DNA of 60,370 nucleotides from an uncultured Dysosmobacter sp. (GCA_947625655.1 CANQPD010000019.1:1-60370); one strand, 5' to 3'; shown: positions 50,577 to 59,260, counted from the first letter of the stretch. The notes: generated by a model not told the origin, from the letters alone. A program made the numbers and translations.

Positions 50577-50843
50577 GTGAAAAATATTAACAGCAAAGGA
50601 GAATGGTTTATGAAACAGTGTTTTATAATCATAGGGATAGTATCTTTGTCTGCTGGTTTGCTGGCTTTAGTTCTCAATTCTGTGTCCGGAGAGGTAATAA
50701 GAACTACACTTTCAAATATATCCCAGTTTACCAATACTGAGATACATGTTCGTGTGGCTATGAGTAACTCAATATTGCTATCTAAGATTTTGATGGGCAT
50801 TGGAATTTTATTGATTGTTTTTGGGACTGTTTGGAAAAAATAA
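50577..50843 (+). CDS. Two-segment membrane protein, 88 aa (cassette 3)
   Basis: GAGGAGGAATAAACT precedes GTG 50577; ATG 50610 with AAAGGAGAATGGTTT is an alternative. Two hydrophobic segments (CFIIIGIVSLSAGLLALVL and SKILMGIGILLIVFGTVW) flank a polar loop. It occupies the position of the 225- and 154-residue genes in cassette 1. Function is unknown. Confidence 0.65.
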   Translation: MKNINSKGEWFMKQCFIIIGIVSLSAGLLALVLNSVSGEVIRTTLSNISQFTNTEIHVRVAMSNSILLSKILMGIGILLIVFGTVWKK

Positions 50844-51208
50844 AATAGTAATTAGGCCCAGAGCGTCTTGGCCGGGAGCTGTCGGGTGGGGACAGAAGCC
50901 ATTTTAAACTTGATGCGCCTATGTGATGCACGGGCTTGCCGTAGTAATCCTTGTGAACTGGAAAGCGCACCATGGACCCTGCATGAGTAATCCTTTTGAA
51001 AGTGCTGGCAAACAAAACGTATCGTGTTCCGCTCCGCTTTCTGATAGTAGCCAGAATACTGTAGATTTTCCCGAATATTTTTCTGCTCATGTATCTGAAA
51101 AGCAGTTGTGCGGGCAGATACACTCTTTCCTGTTCCAATAAACCTATATAAACAGAAAAACCGCTGGCCGACAACTTTAGGTTGCCGGGCAGCGGTTCCT
51201 TTTATAAC
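50844..51208. other. Intergenic cassette edge
   Basis: No convincing gene. CCGCTGGCCGACAAC (51161-51175) pairs imperfectly with GTTGCCGGGCAGCGG (51181-51195), followed by TTCCTTTT, a terminator also present at 47443-47477. An antisense open frame across 50782-51174 is unsupported. Confidence 0.5.
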
Positions 51209-51379
51209 TTAGTCCTGCGTTTCCATAGACATATAGGAAACCGCCTGCGGAGTGCTCCCGCCCGATTCACAGAATTGATCGAGTCCTCTGCGATGTGTCC
51301 CAGGCTCGTGAGATTTCTTGGGCCAGAGACAACAATTTTTGCCTGCTTCGTAAATAATTTTACCGTTTTTGGCGTTCAT
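51209..51379 (-). CDS. Unknown 56-aa protein downstream of the VWA gene
   Basis: The frame MNAKNGKIIYEAGKNCCLWP, ending GSTPQAVSYMSMETQD, is also preserved (with one frameshift) at 47491-47660, including an identical C-terminus. This argues for real coding. It has no recognised family. It starts 37 bases after the VWA gene stop and is probably co-transcribed. Confidence 0.55.
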   Translation of the reverse strand: MNAKNGKIIYEAGKNCCLWPKKSHEPGTHRRGLDQFCESGGSTPQAVSYMSMETQD

Positions 51380-51415
51380 AGCGTCTTTGTTCGTGTTTGC
51401 ATCCGGTATCTTTTG

Positions 51416-52993
51416 CTACACTACCCGGCCCGCCACAATCTTTTCGGCAATCTGGTCATGGGAGAGCTGGCTGGTGCGGTAGATGCTGGTGCAAAACTCC
51501 TGGAGACTGAACTCGAAATCGGCGGACTCCTGATCCAGCAGGATGCCAGTAATCTGAAATCCTTTCGCCGCCTGTTTCTGCTTCAGATGCTCCAGGAAAC
51601 TGCTGGGAAGGGCGCACGCGCCATCTGTGACAAACACCATATCGGCATTTTCAAAGCCCTCCTGCTCCATGAGCCGTAGGGCCTCCCGCAGCGGCGTTTC
51701 ATAGTCGGTATTTCCGTTTAAGAATGTCTCGGCGCAGTGAAGGACATTCTCACGGGTGTATTGCCCCGGCAGAAAGAAATCTGTTTGGAAATGGCCTGTG
51801 CCGGCAAAATGGATTACGGCAAAGCGGCGCTGATCCCGCATGGCAATATCCAGCAGCGCCAGAGCGACCGCCTTGCACCAGGGCGCTTGTCCTTCCGCAG
51901 AACCTGACTCGTCCAACATACAGATGATGTCGCCGCTCCCTTTGCAGATGGGCTCCCGGCGCTGGTACTGTTTGAGTGTTTTCCGCTGGAGTTTACGCAG
52001 AAACAGCGGTAAAGTCTCCGGCATGGACAGCATAACAAACTCCGAGGCGATTGCCCGATTGATGTCGCCGCCCAGTTCCAGGCTGTATTTCTCGCCACGG
52101 CCATAGGCATAGCCGTTTTTCCGCTTGCCGTCCATCAGTTCTTTCAGGCGCCCCAGGTAACGGGCGACCTCCAGAAGCACGCTGCTCTGGCTGACACGGG
52201 CGGCCAGCTCCATATCCGCCGCCCTCTGCTCCGGATCGTTGCAGTCGGGGCCATAGCCCCAGGCCATGATCGCCGAGGCTACGCCCTCTGCTTTTTTTGC
52301 CGCCGCCTTTGCAGCGGCAGCGACACAGGCGGAGATGGCATCTTTGTTCTGGAGCATCTGGTCACGCACCATGCGCCCCACAGCGTCGGCCTGGTTGACC
52401 TGGCTCTGGGCGCGGTTGGCGGCCTTGACCACCTGCTGCTCTAAATCAGGGAGCTGCCCGGGACCGGCCTTTGCGGCCTGCTTCATCAGCTTTTGAAGCG
52501 CCTCCAGGCTTTCGTCCCGTCTCTGCTCCAGCCGCTCCAGCGTGTTTAGGGCTTTTTTCTCACCGCCGGCCTTTTCCAACAAGTCGTCAAGCTGACCAGC
52601 CACCTGGCTGATAAATTCACCGGCGGCCTCGTAGGACGGAATCTGACGGCCCTCACAGGCGGACTTGATGGCAGGGTAGTCCTCGCCGCCCATCACCTCG
52701 TCCAGAATAGGCGCGTTGAAGCGGCGGGCCTGCTCGGAAACGGCGGTATCCGGTTGCTTGCGCACATTCAGAGAATAAAAACTCTGATAGATGTCGCGGC
52801 TCAAAGAAGGAAAGGTAGAGAGTTTTTCACCGCAGGTTTTCTCCACGGTGTCCAGGTTATCGTCGCCGCGGCGCAGATCACGGTAAACCGCGTCTTCCAG
52901 CTTTGTGGCTTTCAAAATCCGGTGAGAACCGGCACTTCCCCGCTGAAACGTCTGGGCTGCCTGTGCCAGAGGCGATCCAAGCACATCGCTCAA
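51416..52993 (-). CDS. VWA-domain protein, probably N-terminally truncated
   Basis: The C-terminal third is a von Willebrand A domain with the MIDAS motif CMLDESGSAEGQ (DxSxS), a Thr in GNTDYETPL and DMVFVTDGACALPS. The N-terminal part is helical, Ala/Gln-rich. This is the ViaA/CoxE-type partner of MoxR AAA ATPases. Its only start is TTG 52993; the same frame is open upstream (YFRSLSDVLGSP) into the AAA gene. The out-of-frame join suggests that a deletion removed its N-terminus and the AAA C-terminus together. Confidence 0.8.
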   Translation of the reverse strand: MSDVLGSPLAQAAQTFQRGSAGSHRILKATKLEDAVYRDLRRGDDNLDTVEKTCGEKLSTFPSLSRDIYQSFYSLNVRKQPDTAVSEQARRFNAPILDEVMGGEDYPAIKSACEGRQIPSYEAAGEFISQVAGQLDDLLEKAGGEKKALNTLERLEQRRDESLEALQKLMKQAAKAGPGQLPDLEQQVVKAANRAQSQVNQADAVGRMVRDQMLQNKDAISACVAAAAKAAAKKAEGVASAIMAWGYGPDCNDPEQRAADMELAARVSQSSVLLEVARYLGRLKELMDGKRKNGYAYGRGEKYSLELGGDINRAIASEFVMLSMPETLPLFLRKLQRKTLKQYQRREPICKGSGDIICMLDESGSAEGQAPWCKAVALALLDIAMRDQRRFAVIHFAGTGHFQTDFFLPGQYTRENVLHCAETFLNGNTDYETPLREALRLMEQEGFENADMVFVTDGACALPSSFLEHLKQKQAAKGFQITGILLDQESADFEFSLQEFCTSIYRTSQLSHDQIAEKIVAGRVV

Positions 52994-53535
52994 AGAGCGA
53001 AAGTACCGTCGGACGCCTTGAAAATTTCATCGAGAAAGACGATATGGCTGTCCGGCAGCTTGCCCTTTGTGATCATGCGCGGCTCACCGCTGTGCAGTTC
53101 GGAAAGGGCCTTCCGATACCGCTCCATCTCTGTGGTCAACTGCTCCAGATGAAGGCCGAGATCCGTGTCTCCACGGTGGTAGCTTTGCATCTGGGCTTCC
53201 AGCTCCCGCCGCATTTCCTGGTAGCACTGATCCTGCTCCAGAATGTCCGACGGCACGCCGCCGGGAATAAGGCTGGACAGATCCAGCCTTCCAAACAGAA
53301 CATCCTCGTCCGCCTGTTTGGACATCAGCCGTTCAAACTGTCTGGCGTCGGTGATGCCGGCGCGGAACAGGTTGATCACGGCGCTCTTGGCCTGGCCGGT
53401 ATCACCCAGGATAAAAACATTTTTCTTTGTCAGCAGAGCAATGGCGATGATCTCAATGAGCTCGTCCCGCTCCGCCACCTGGCCCCGGACTTCCTCCATC
53501 CGGGCAAGCATTTTATCTCTTAATGTTAGGTTCAT
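52990..53535 (-). pseudogene. MoxR-type AAA ATPase, C-terminus lost
   Basis: The 181 residues include Walker A FILGDTGQAKSAVINLF, a LDLSSLIPGG segment and Walker B SHIVFLDEIFKASDGT. The frame then runs into an unrelated FAL and stop. The sensor, arginine finger and lid domains that normally follow are missing, so ATPase function should be lost unless the join is an assembly artefact. It lies directly upstream of the VWA gene as in MoxR/VWA chaperone pairs. Confidence 0.75.
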
Positions 53536-53548
53536 GCGGTTTCCTCCT

Positions 53549-53878
53549 CTAATGTCTCCATATCCGAAGCTGGTTTGGCGTTGGCATCAGAAAATGGACT
53601 GGAATCAGCGCGCCGGCGGCAAGCAGGGCGGAAATTCCCTGATGCTGCCATGCAAAGGCCGCAGCATCAAGCGCCACGATCCGGTGGCAGGCCCTTGCCC
53701 ACGCTGGAAGCTGTGCGCCGATGTAAGCCTGAGCTTCCTCGTAGGTGCGGAATTTTCTGGCATGGGGCAGCGTGTCATAGCCTATGGCATCCGGCAAACC
53801 GCCCATTTCTCCATGTTCGGCGTAGTAAAGATCGCCGTTGTCCCGAATGTTTTGAATCAAATACAGATAATTTTTCAT
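53549..53878 (-). CDS. Unknown 109-aa protein
   Basis: ATG 53878 overlaps the upstream stop. The product (YLYLIQNIRDNGDLYYAEHG, YEEAQAYIGAQLPAWARACH) is small and soluble. It is part of the MoxR/VWA operon; no family is recognised. Confidence 0.6.
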   Translation of the reverse strand: MKNYLYLIQNIRDNGDLYYAEHGEMGGLPDAIGYDTLPHARKFRTYEEAQAYIGAQLPAWARACHRIVALDAAAFAWQHQGISALLAAGALIPVHFLMPTPNQLRIWRH

Positions 53879-54129
53879 TGAACAACCTTCCAACAGAAGT
53901 TCAGGATCACAGACGCAGGCAAAGAACGGAACTTCTCCTGCCTGTCCGGTGAGAGTACACTGTAAATCTGACAAACGATGTTTGCTGTGGTGGCGTCCAG
54001 CCATATCCAGCCTTCCTTTTCCGCATTCTCAAATGGGAGCAGATCGTATTGGGCGGGATGGCCTTCCTGTGGGCGTATCATACACAGTCCCTTTTCACAT
54101 ACCCTCTCGCAGCATTCCAAAAAAGTCAT
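53875..54129 (-). CDS. Unknown 84-aa protein
   Basis: The product (FLECCERVCEKGLCMIRPQE, TANIVCQIYSVLSPDRQEKF) has clustered cysteines near the N-terminus. It overlaps both neighbours by four bases, indicating translational coupling. No family is recognised. Confidence 0.6.
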   Translation of the reverse strand: MTFLECCERVCEKGLCMIRPQEGHPAQYDLLPFENAEKEGWIWLDATTANIVCQIYSVLSPDRQEKFRSLPASVILNFCWKVVQ

Positions 54130-54617
54130 GGCGCAAACCCCATTTCTTTCCGAATGGCGGCAAAGGCATCTCCTGTGTCGCGGCAGTAGCCGCCGTGGTA
54201 GCCTCCGTTTTTAAAAATATACTGGTGCAGACATTCCTCGCTGCTTTTGTGGACAGCCAGATGGAAGGTCAGAACAGGATAGTCATGGGAGACAATGCGA
54301 AACAGGTTTTGGGGCTGCCTTCCAGGGGCAAAAAAGTGGTAACGCCGCTCTCCAGGCACACGCTTGACCTGCATATTCTGTAAATCTCCCGATGACTCCC
54401 AATAATCTGGACACCAAAGATGTCCGGCAGTATCAAAGCCGCGGCGCTGAACATCCTCCGGTACGGGAAACAGGGCGTGGAATGAATACCGCGGCCCCGT
54501 CGTTTCCGGGCGGTCGGCCCATTGAGGGCCGTATCCACTTCGGAAGGTTTTGTCAAAGGCGTTCAAAAACGCGGAATCACCAGTAACGCACAGAAGGCAC
54601 TCTATAAGAGCGGCCAT
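54126..54617 (-). CDS. Unknown 163-aa protein, possibly DUF1281/Api92-like
   Basis: The segment FHALFPVPEDVQRRGFDTAG, then HLWCPDYWESSGDLQNMQVK, resembles the N-terminal signature of Api92/DUF1281-type ferredoxin-like domain proteins found on plasmids (a trailing Y/W-x-x-x-N-W-G-like motif). The match is partial. It is coupled to its neighbours by overlaps. Confidence 0.5.
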   Translation of the reverse strand: MAALIECLLCVTGDSAFLNAFDKTFRSGYGPQWADRPETTGPRYSFHALFPVPEDVQRRGFDTAGHLWCPDYWESSGDLQNMQVKRVPGERRYHFFAPGRQPQNLFRIVSHDYPVLTFHLAVHKSSEECLHQYIFKNGGYHGGYCRDTGDAFAAIRKEMGFAP

Positions 54618-55567
54618 TATGTACCACTCCCTTCTGTTTTGTCACTTTGCCTTCCGCTTGCCTGACCGTTCTTAAAGATCTGGGCCGCTTTTCGTACCTG
54701 CTCGGCATGGAGTTCCTTTGTCGGAGTATAGCGGTGAATGTTTTCGTTGACATACTGAGTGGTGTGATACATCAGTACGCCGCATAGCTGACCCATCAGC
54801 CGGCTGGCCTCGGCATCGCTGCACAGCGTCTTGAAAGACCCGATAGAACACCTGTCTTTGCCTGAATCGTCAAAGTTCCCCACAATGGACAAATCAACAA
54901 AAATTCCTTCACAGCCAAAGCTTATGCTGGCAACTGCGGAAAAGGAGTAGTCTGTCAAATAGGTATCATCCTCTGAGGGTAAGCATTTCTTCTTGGTGGG
55001 GAGATAATAGTCCAGAATAGGCTCGATCTCCCGGAGGTCGCCGCTGGCCCTGGCACGATCCAGAACGGCGTGGAACAAAGTGCTCTTTCGGTCCCGCCGG
55101 GGAGCAGTATATGGGTCTTCGCTATGAGTGCGGCAAATCCACTCTTCCACAGCAAGCTGGTCGTCTTCATGGAACAGGAGGAGAAACTGAGCGTTTTTCT
55201 CGCCGCGCTTTAGGTCATCCTGCTCCATATACCAGTGGGTGCGCATGGGCAGTCTTGAGCGATACGCACCGTTGCTGAATCTGGTATCAAAGGGGCGGTA
55301 GGTTTCCATCAGCTGGTAGATGTGGGCAAAGAGCGCGTCGCCAGTGAGATCGCCGGGGATTAGAACGCCGATCTTGGCTGGCCGCCAACCACAGTGGAGA
55401 CACCGGCCGGTCAGATAGAAGACCATTCGGCGAGGTTCTGCTTGATTGAAAGATTCATATTCCAGCTCCCAACCGGTTGGGATAAAGTTGTTGGAGCAAT
55501 GCTCCGGCACCGCTGAGCATCCATCCCAATGGGTGTCAGCACAGGTGCATCCGGGGTGTTCATTCAT
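54617..55567 (-). CDS. Unknown 316-aa protein of the MoxR/VWA operon
   Basis: The protein has an N-terminal cysteine cluster (GCTCADTHWDGCSAVPEHCS), then GRCLHCGWRP (possible zinc site), and a C-terminal part with SFSAVASISFGCEGIFVDLS. No family is recognised. ATG 55567 overlaps the stop of the frameshifted gene upstream. Confidence 0.6.
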   Translation of the reverse strand: MNEHPGCTCADTHWDGCSAVPEHCSNNFIPTGWELEYESFNQAEPRRMVFYLTGRCLHCGWRPAKIGVLIPGDLTGDALFAHIYQLMETYRPFDTRFSNGAYRSRLPMRTHWYMEQDDLKRGEKNAQFLLLFHEDDQLAVEEWICRTHSEDPYTAPRRDRKSTLFHAVLDRARASGDLREIEPILDYYLPTKKKCLPSEDDTYLTDYSFSAVASISFGCEGIFVDLSIVGNFDDSGKDRCSIGSFKTLCSDAEASRLMGQLCGVLMYHTTQYVNENIHRYTPTKELHAEQVRKAAQIFKNGQASGRQSDKTEGSGT

Positions 55568-55807
55568 AGTCGTTCTCCTTCAGCAGTCCGCTATTCCGCA
55601 AGCGTTTTTCCACCGCCTGGGGTGTCCCATAGCTCTCCAGTAAAGAGTGCCGCTCCCATCGTTGGGGAAACGGTGTGTCAAATGCGGCGTTGCGGAAATA
55701 TACTTTTTCAAATACCTTGATGGTGTGTCCATCTGTGAAGATGGCAATTTTACAGGGGCGTTGTGCATTCCAGGGATAAAGCCGTCCAAGATTTTATAAA
55801 GCCTCAT
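55564..55807 (-). pseudogene. Frameshifted small gene (KIAIFTDGHTIKVFEK protein)
   Basis: ATG 55807 encodes MRLYKILDGFIPGM. About 40 bases later the coding continues one frame over as AQRPCKIAIFTDGHTIKVFE, with RNAAFDTPFPQRWERHSLLE, ending KENDYE and a TGA overlapping the next ATG. The second frame is clearly protein-like and perfectly spaced with the operon, so one base has been lost or gained near 55765. Confidence 0.65.
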
Positions 55808-55838
55808 GCGCGGCTTTCCTCCACAGGCGTGGGGAGAT

Positions 55839-56276
55839 TTAGTCATGACAGCCCGCTTTCCCCGGTTTTTCAAAACCGATCATTTTCGCAGGAATAACGG
55901 TCATGCTGTTGTAGTAGTAGAAAAACTGGGGATTCAGCCCGTTGTCGATCTCAATGAGCTCGCCGGGTTTCAGCGAGGCATCGCCCAGAACATCTTCAAC
56001 AGGCTCCTCCATGACTGCGGCGTAAAACTGTGCCGCACTCATGCCAAGGGGAATTTCCTTGCGGAACTGATAGCGATAGGCTGGGGGATAGCACCAGTTC
56101 TGCTTTTTCGGATCAATGGAGAGCCAGGCTTTGCGCTCCATCATTTCCTGAAAATCATCTTTGAAACCGTAAATGCGGCAGACAGGCGGGTTCAGACGGA
56201 GAGGACACCACTCCGGCGGTTTTCGCTTAAGATCCTTACGCTGGAATCGTCTACCGTTTTTTCTGCCGGCCTTCAT
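55839..56276 (-). CDS. Unknown 145-aa protein
   Basis: Starting at MKAGRKNGRRFQRKDLKRKP, the protein has VCRIYGFKDDFQEMMERKAW, YRYQFRKEIPLGMSAAQFYA and GELIEIDNGLNPQFFYYYNS. No family is recognised. Its upstream boundary coincides with the truncated sortase on the other strand, so the native start may have been further upstream. Confidence 0.55.
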   Translation of the reverse strand: MKAGRKNGRRFQRKDLKRKPPEWCPLRLNPPVCRIYGFKDDFQEMMERKAWLSIDPKKQNWCYPPAYRYQFRKEIPLGMSAAQFYAAVMEEPVEDVLGDASLKPGELIEIDNGLNPQFFYYYNSMTVIPAKMIGFEKPGKAGCHD

Positions 56277-56280
56277 ACAG

Positions 56281-56925
56281 TACGGCAACACCTCCTACGA
56301 GGAGGTTTATGGAGCCAGATACAACTATGGCGGGACAAATGCGGTGGATTTTCTTGATCCGCTGGCAGATGGCGCGCCGTCTGTCAGCGTGGGTGGTGGT
56401 TCCACGCTGGAATATGGGATCAACAGCGGAGCCAGCAGTGCATTCCCGGACAGTACGGGAAGCGGTCTTCCCGTTCAATGGACTGAGCTTCCTACTACAC
56501 AGGTTTCTCAGTTTACCGCTGTCAGCCAGGTCGAGCGTTCCGATGGGAGCATTGGAACATTGATTATCCCTCAGCTCGGTATCCGCTACAAAGCGTTCGA
56601 TGGCACCGATTCAGCTGCGATGAAAAAGGGCGTGGGACACTTCCCCACTACCAGCGCGTGGGATGGCAACATCGGCCTTTGCGGTCATAACCGCGGCTCC
56701 AGCTATAACATCGGCTCCATTAAAGACCTCAAGGTTGGAGACACCATCCGCTATGAGACCAGCGAAGGTACCAGGACTTATTCCGTCAGCTATGTCGGCA
56801 TTATCGACTGGACAGACTGGAGCTATCTCAACGCTACATCGGACAACCGCATTACGATCATCACTTGTCTGGCGGATCAGCCATCCAAGAGAGTTTGCGT
56901 TCAGGCTGTCGAAGTCGGTTCATAA
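56281..56925 (+). pseudogene. Class B/D-like sortase, 5' end missing
   Basis: The frame has the sortase barrel (GSIGTLIIPQLGIRYKAFDG), the catalytic His in NIGLCGHNRGSS, the Cys in RITIITCLADQPSKRVCVQA (TLxTC-like) and the downstream Arg. So the catalytic triad is intact. The signal peptide or membrane anchor is absent: sequence before 56281 is antisense of the neighbouring gene, and no start codon with a ribosome-binding site is available. It is a relic of a Tn1549-type element, where sortases are common. Confidence 0.75.
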
Positions 56926-57111
56926 AAATTTTACGCAACAGCATTTCCGCAACAATTTTGGTGAAAAAGACCCAAAGTGCAAAAAATCAGAACTTATTGC
57001 AAATGTTCTAAAATAACGAAAAAGGCGTTCTAAAAAACACTTTGACAAGGCCATAGATGCTGTATTATGCTCAAATTACTCCGGAGGAAGATTTCAGCAG
57101 GAAGTGGTTTT

Positions 57112-57951
57112 ATGGTACAGCATTTCGGCTTTGGGAAAGAGAATATCGCCGTTCACATCCGTATGGATATCACCATCGGCCTTCCTGCTGAGATGGCAGA
57201 AGAATTGGAGCGGTTCGGCATTTGTGAGCTTGACCGGTGTACTTACGATGAACGAAGCCGCTCTATGACTGCAAGCGTATTGACCACACTATATATTCGT
57301 GTAAACTCCAAAGGAGAAACTTATGGTTCTCTGCTGATGGCTAAAACAACTGCAGAATATCCTGATTTGATTGCCGCCGTCGGTACCGAAGGACAAAGTG
57401 GATACCTGCGTCGCGATGATCTGATTGCTGCGGATGATCGCTGCGGCGATACTCGCTATGGGGGTAAGATTATCCACCTGTATGATTTGGACGGAAAGGT
57501 TATTGGTAGCTTTAACGTTGAGTTTTCTCACACCGACACTGCGGAAAATGACATGGCAACTGTTCGGGAACGGCTGGCAGCCGGAAGTACAGAAGAGCAG
57601 GAACTGATGGCCTTGGCAGATGACGTCTTGGTAGACGGCAATTACCCGGTGAATGCCAAGGGGCAGACTTATGGCCCCAGTATTCTGCGGGATCTGCTGG
57701 GATATTCTCCTGATTTGACTCCGGCCGTCAACGACGATGGGCTTGCCGGCTATGTCCGCTGCGTGAAGGAGCTTCCCATCAGCGCGGAAGAAATGGCGAT
57801 TCTCAACGCCGCCACCTCCGAGCCCCTGTACGACAGGGACGGCAATGTAATTGGCACATTGGGATGGTATTCTGAAGAGCCTGTGCAGGTAATCGGAAAG
57901 ACTATTACCGAAGTGCGGTCCGAACTTGCAAGCGGTCAGCAGAGCAAATAA
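57112..57951 (+). CDS. Two-repeat protein of the VN-KGQTYG...YPDLIAAVG...GYVR type, 279 aa
   Basis: AGCAGGAAGTGGTTTT precedes ATG 57112. Two similar segments occur: YIRVNSKGETYGSLLMAKTT...GQSGYLRRDDLIAA (about residues 62-105) and YPVNAKGQTYGPSILRDLLG...GLAGYVRCVKELPI (about 180-225). The motif is familiar from Clostridia proteins with a C-terminal repeat after secretion signals or BlaR-like domains. No signal peptide is seen here. A TTGACA box lies near 57041. Function is unknown. Confidence 0.65.
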   Translation: MVQHFGFGKENIAVHIRMDITIGLPAEMAEELERFGICELDRCTYDERSRSMTASVLTTLYIRVNSKGETYGSLLMAKTTAEYPDLIAAVGTEGQSGYLRRDDLIAADDRCGDTRYGGKIIHLYDLDGKVIGSFNVEFSHTDTAENDMATVRERLAAGSTEEQELMALADDVLVDGNYPVNAKGQTYGPSILRDLLGYSPDLTPAVNDDGLAGYVRCVKELPISAEEMAILNAATSEPLYDRDGNVIGTLGWYSEEPVQVIGKTITEVRSELASGQQSK

Positions 57952-58129
57952 TTTCCCCCCACTCACCTATCAAAACGTCACCCTCTCAATTGCGCAACGC
58001 TCTGGAAGATGCTGCCGAATACGACCGGATGTACAGCCAAATGGAGTCGCGCGCCATCTCTGTTTACAATTCTAATAAGGGTGTCGTTTATTTTCTAAGT
58101 GCGAATAAATTTTGATACAGATTGCAAAG

Positions 58130-58166
58130 CAGTATGAGGTACAGTTTCCATCTGTACCTCATACTG
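58130..58166 (+). promoter_or_regulatory. 15-bp inverted repeat upstream of a secreted-protein gene
   Basis: CAGTATGAGGTACAG and CTGTACCTCATACTG flank a seven-base loop, 27 bases before ATG 58193. It is not followed by a T-run, so it is more likely an operator or leader stem. It is unrelated in sequence to the GTAAACC operators. The 200 bases before it may hold a gene fragment (57966-58090). Confidence 0.55.
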
Positions 58167-58192
58167 GAAACTATGTATAAATGGAGGCAACA

Positions 58193-58741
58193 ATGAAAAA
58201 GTTGGTAAGTATTATCTTGGCCTTGGCTATGTGCATGGTGCTGTGTGTATCTGGTAGCGCCACAGATATCCCCAACGCCGACGGATATCTGGATATTATC
58301 TGGGATATTGATGCAGAAGGAAACAAAATTCCCATCATCGTAGACGAGATTGATGATGGATCACACGATGACGAAACAGCGGTTCCTCTCGGAGCGGCTT
58401 ATGTCATGTTTACTATGAAACTGGAAGCCATGAAACACAGTCTGCATACTAAAGATGATAGTTATTTTACGAAAAATAATTTGACCCGGGGAAATTTACT
58501 GATTCAGGGGATGATTAACAGCGATAACGTCGATGGAATCGTGGGCCTCGCCTACTATGACGACGGATTTCATCCTGCCAACTCGTATCTCAATATCGTT
58601 GAATGTGGGCAGTACTTTGAATTTAGCTATCCTCAGTCAAGCTTTAGTCCGCATTACTACTATTATGGATATGCGCAGAGCAGGGACCCAGGCACTGCTC
58701 CCTACTCTGGCACTATCCACTACTGCAACTCGGACTGGTAA
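58193..58741 (+). CDS. Secreted unknown protein, 182 aa
   Basis: AAATGGAGGCAACA precedes ATG 58193. The signal peptide (MKKLVSIILALAMCMVLCVS, GSATD) is followed by an acidic segment (ADGYLDIIWDIDAEGNKIPI) and a Tyr-rich beta part (SFSPHYYYYGYAQSRDPGTA). No cysteine-based or catalytic motif is clear. It resembles in organisation the secreted genes of the 45-50 kb cassettes but has no XRE gene. Confidence 0.7.
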   Translation: MKKLVSIILALAMCMVLCVSGSATDIPNADGYLDIIWDIDAEGNKIPIIVDEIDDGSHDDETAVPLGAAYVMFTMKLEAMKHSLHTKDDSYFTKNNLTRGNLLIQGMINSDNVDGIVGLAYYDDGFHPANSYLNIVECGQYFEFSYPQSSFSPHYYYYGYAQSRDPGTAPYSGTIHYCNSDW

Positions 58742-58750
58742 ATAGTAGCA

Positions 58751-59260
58751 ATGAAATTTTTTACAACTGGTCATAAGCGTAGATTCATTATCGTTGTTGC
58801 GCTTGTGGGGGTGGTACTCTTAATCGCAGGTTATCTCCGAAAGGATGCCACGCCGATATCTGTGCCGGACAATATTCCGCAGGACGTATATGAATTCTTG
58901 ATTTCTTACCTCGAAACGCGCAAAAATGACCCGGATAGTTCAGTTTCCTATTGTCACTTTGAGGAAGAATTTGAAAAAGACGCTTATATACACTCCTACA
59001 TAGAAATTGTCGAATACGATATTTTGGACGCATCCGCTGTTTCCGAAAATCTATACGCTTTCAATGTCCATATGGAAAGAGCAGATGCAGAATTTTCAAG
59101 AGACTACTACGTCTTTGTCGGGAAAATCGACAATCAGCTCTATCTGATGAATAATGTCTACAACATTCCTGAAGATATGCGAGCCGCCATAAACGATGAT
59201 GACTTTTCCATGTATACTTACGGAGGACAACTCATCTCAAGCAGTGATCTCCTTCAATAG
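58751..59260 (+). CDS. Membrane-anchored unknown protein, 169 aa
   Basis: The N-terminal membrane segment (RRFIIVVALVGVVLLIAGYL) is followed by an extracytoplasmic domain (DNIPQDVYEFLISYLETRKN, FSRDYYVFVGKIDNQLYLMN). It begins 9 bases after the secreted protein, the same secreted-plus-anchored pairing as at 45990/46642 and 47855/48529. Confidence 0.65.
   Translation: MKFFTTGHKRRFIIVVALVGVVLLIAGYLRKDATPISVPDNIPQDVYEFLISYLETRKNDPDSSVSYCHFEEEFEKDAYIHSYIEIVEYDILDASAVSENLYAFNVHMERADAEFSRDYYVFVGKIDNQLYLMNNVYNIPEDMRAAINDDDFSMYTYGGQLISSSDLLQ

Noticed and set aside
50782..51174. A 130-codon minus-strand frame in the cassette edge
   Set aside because: No start signal and overlaps a membrane-protein gene and a terminator; coding not supported.
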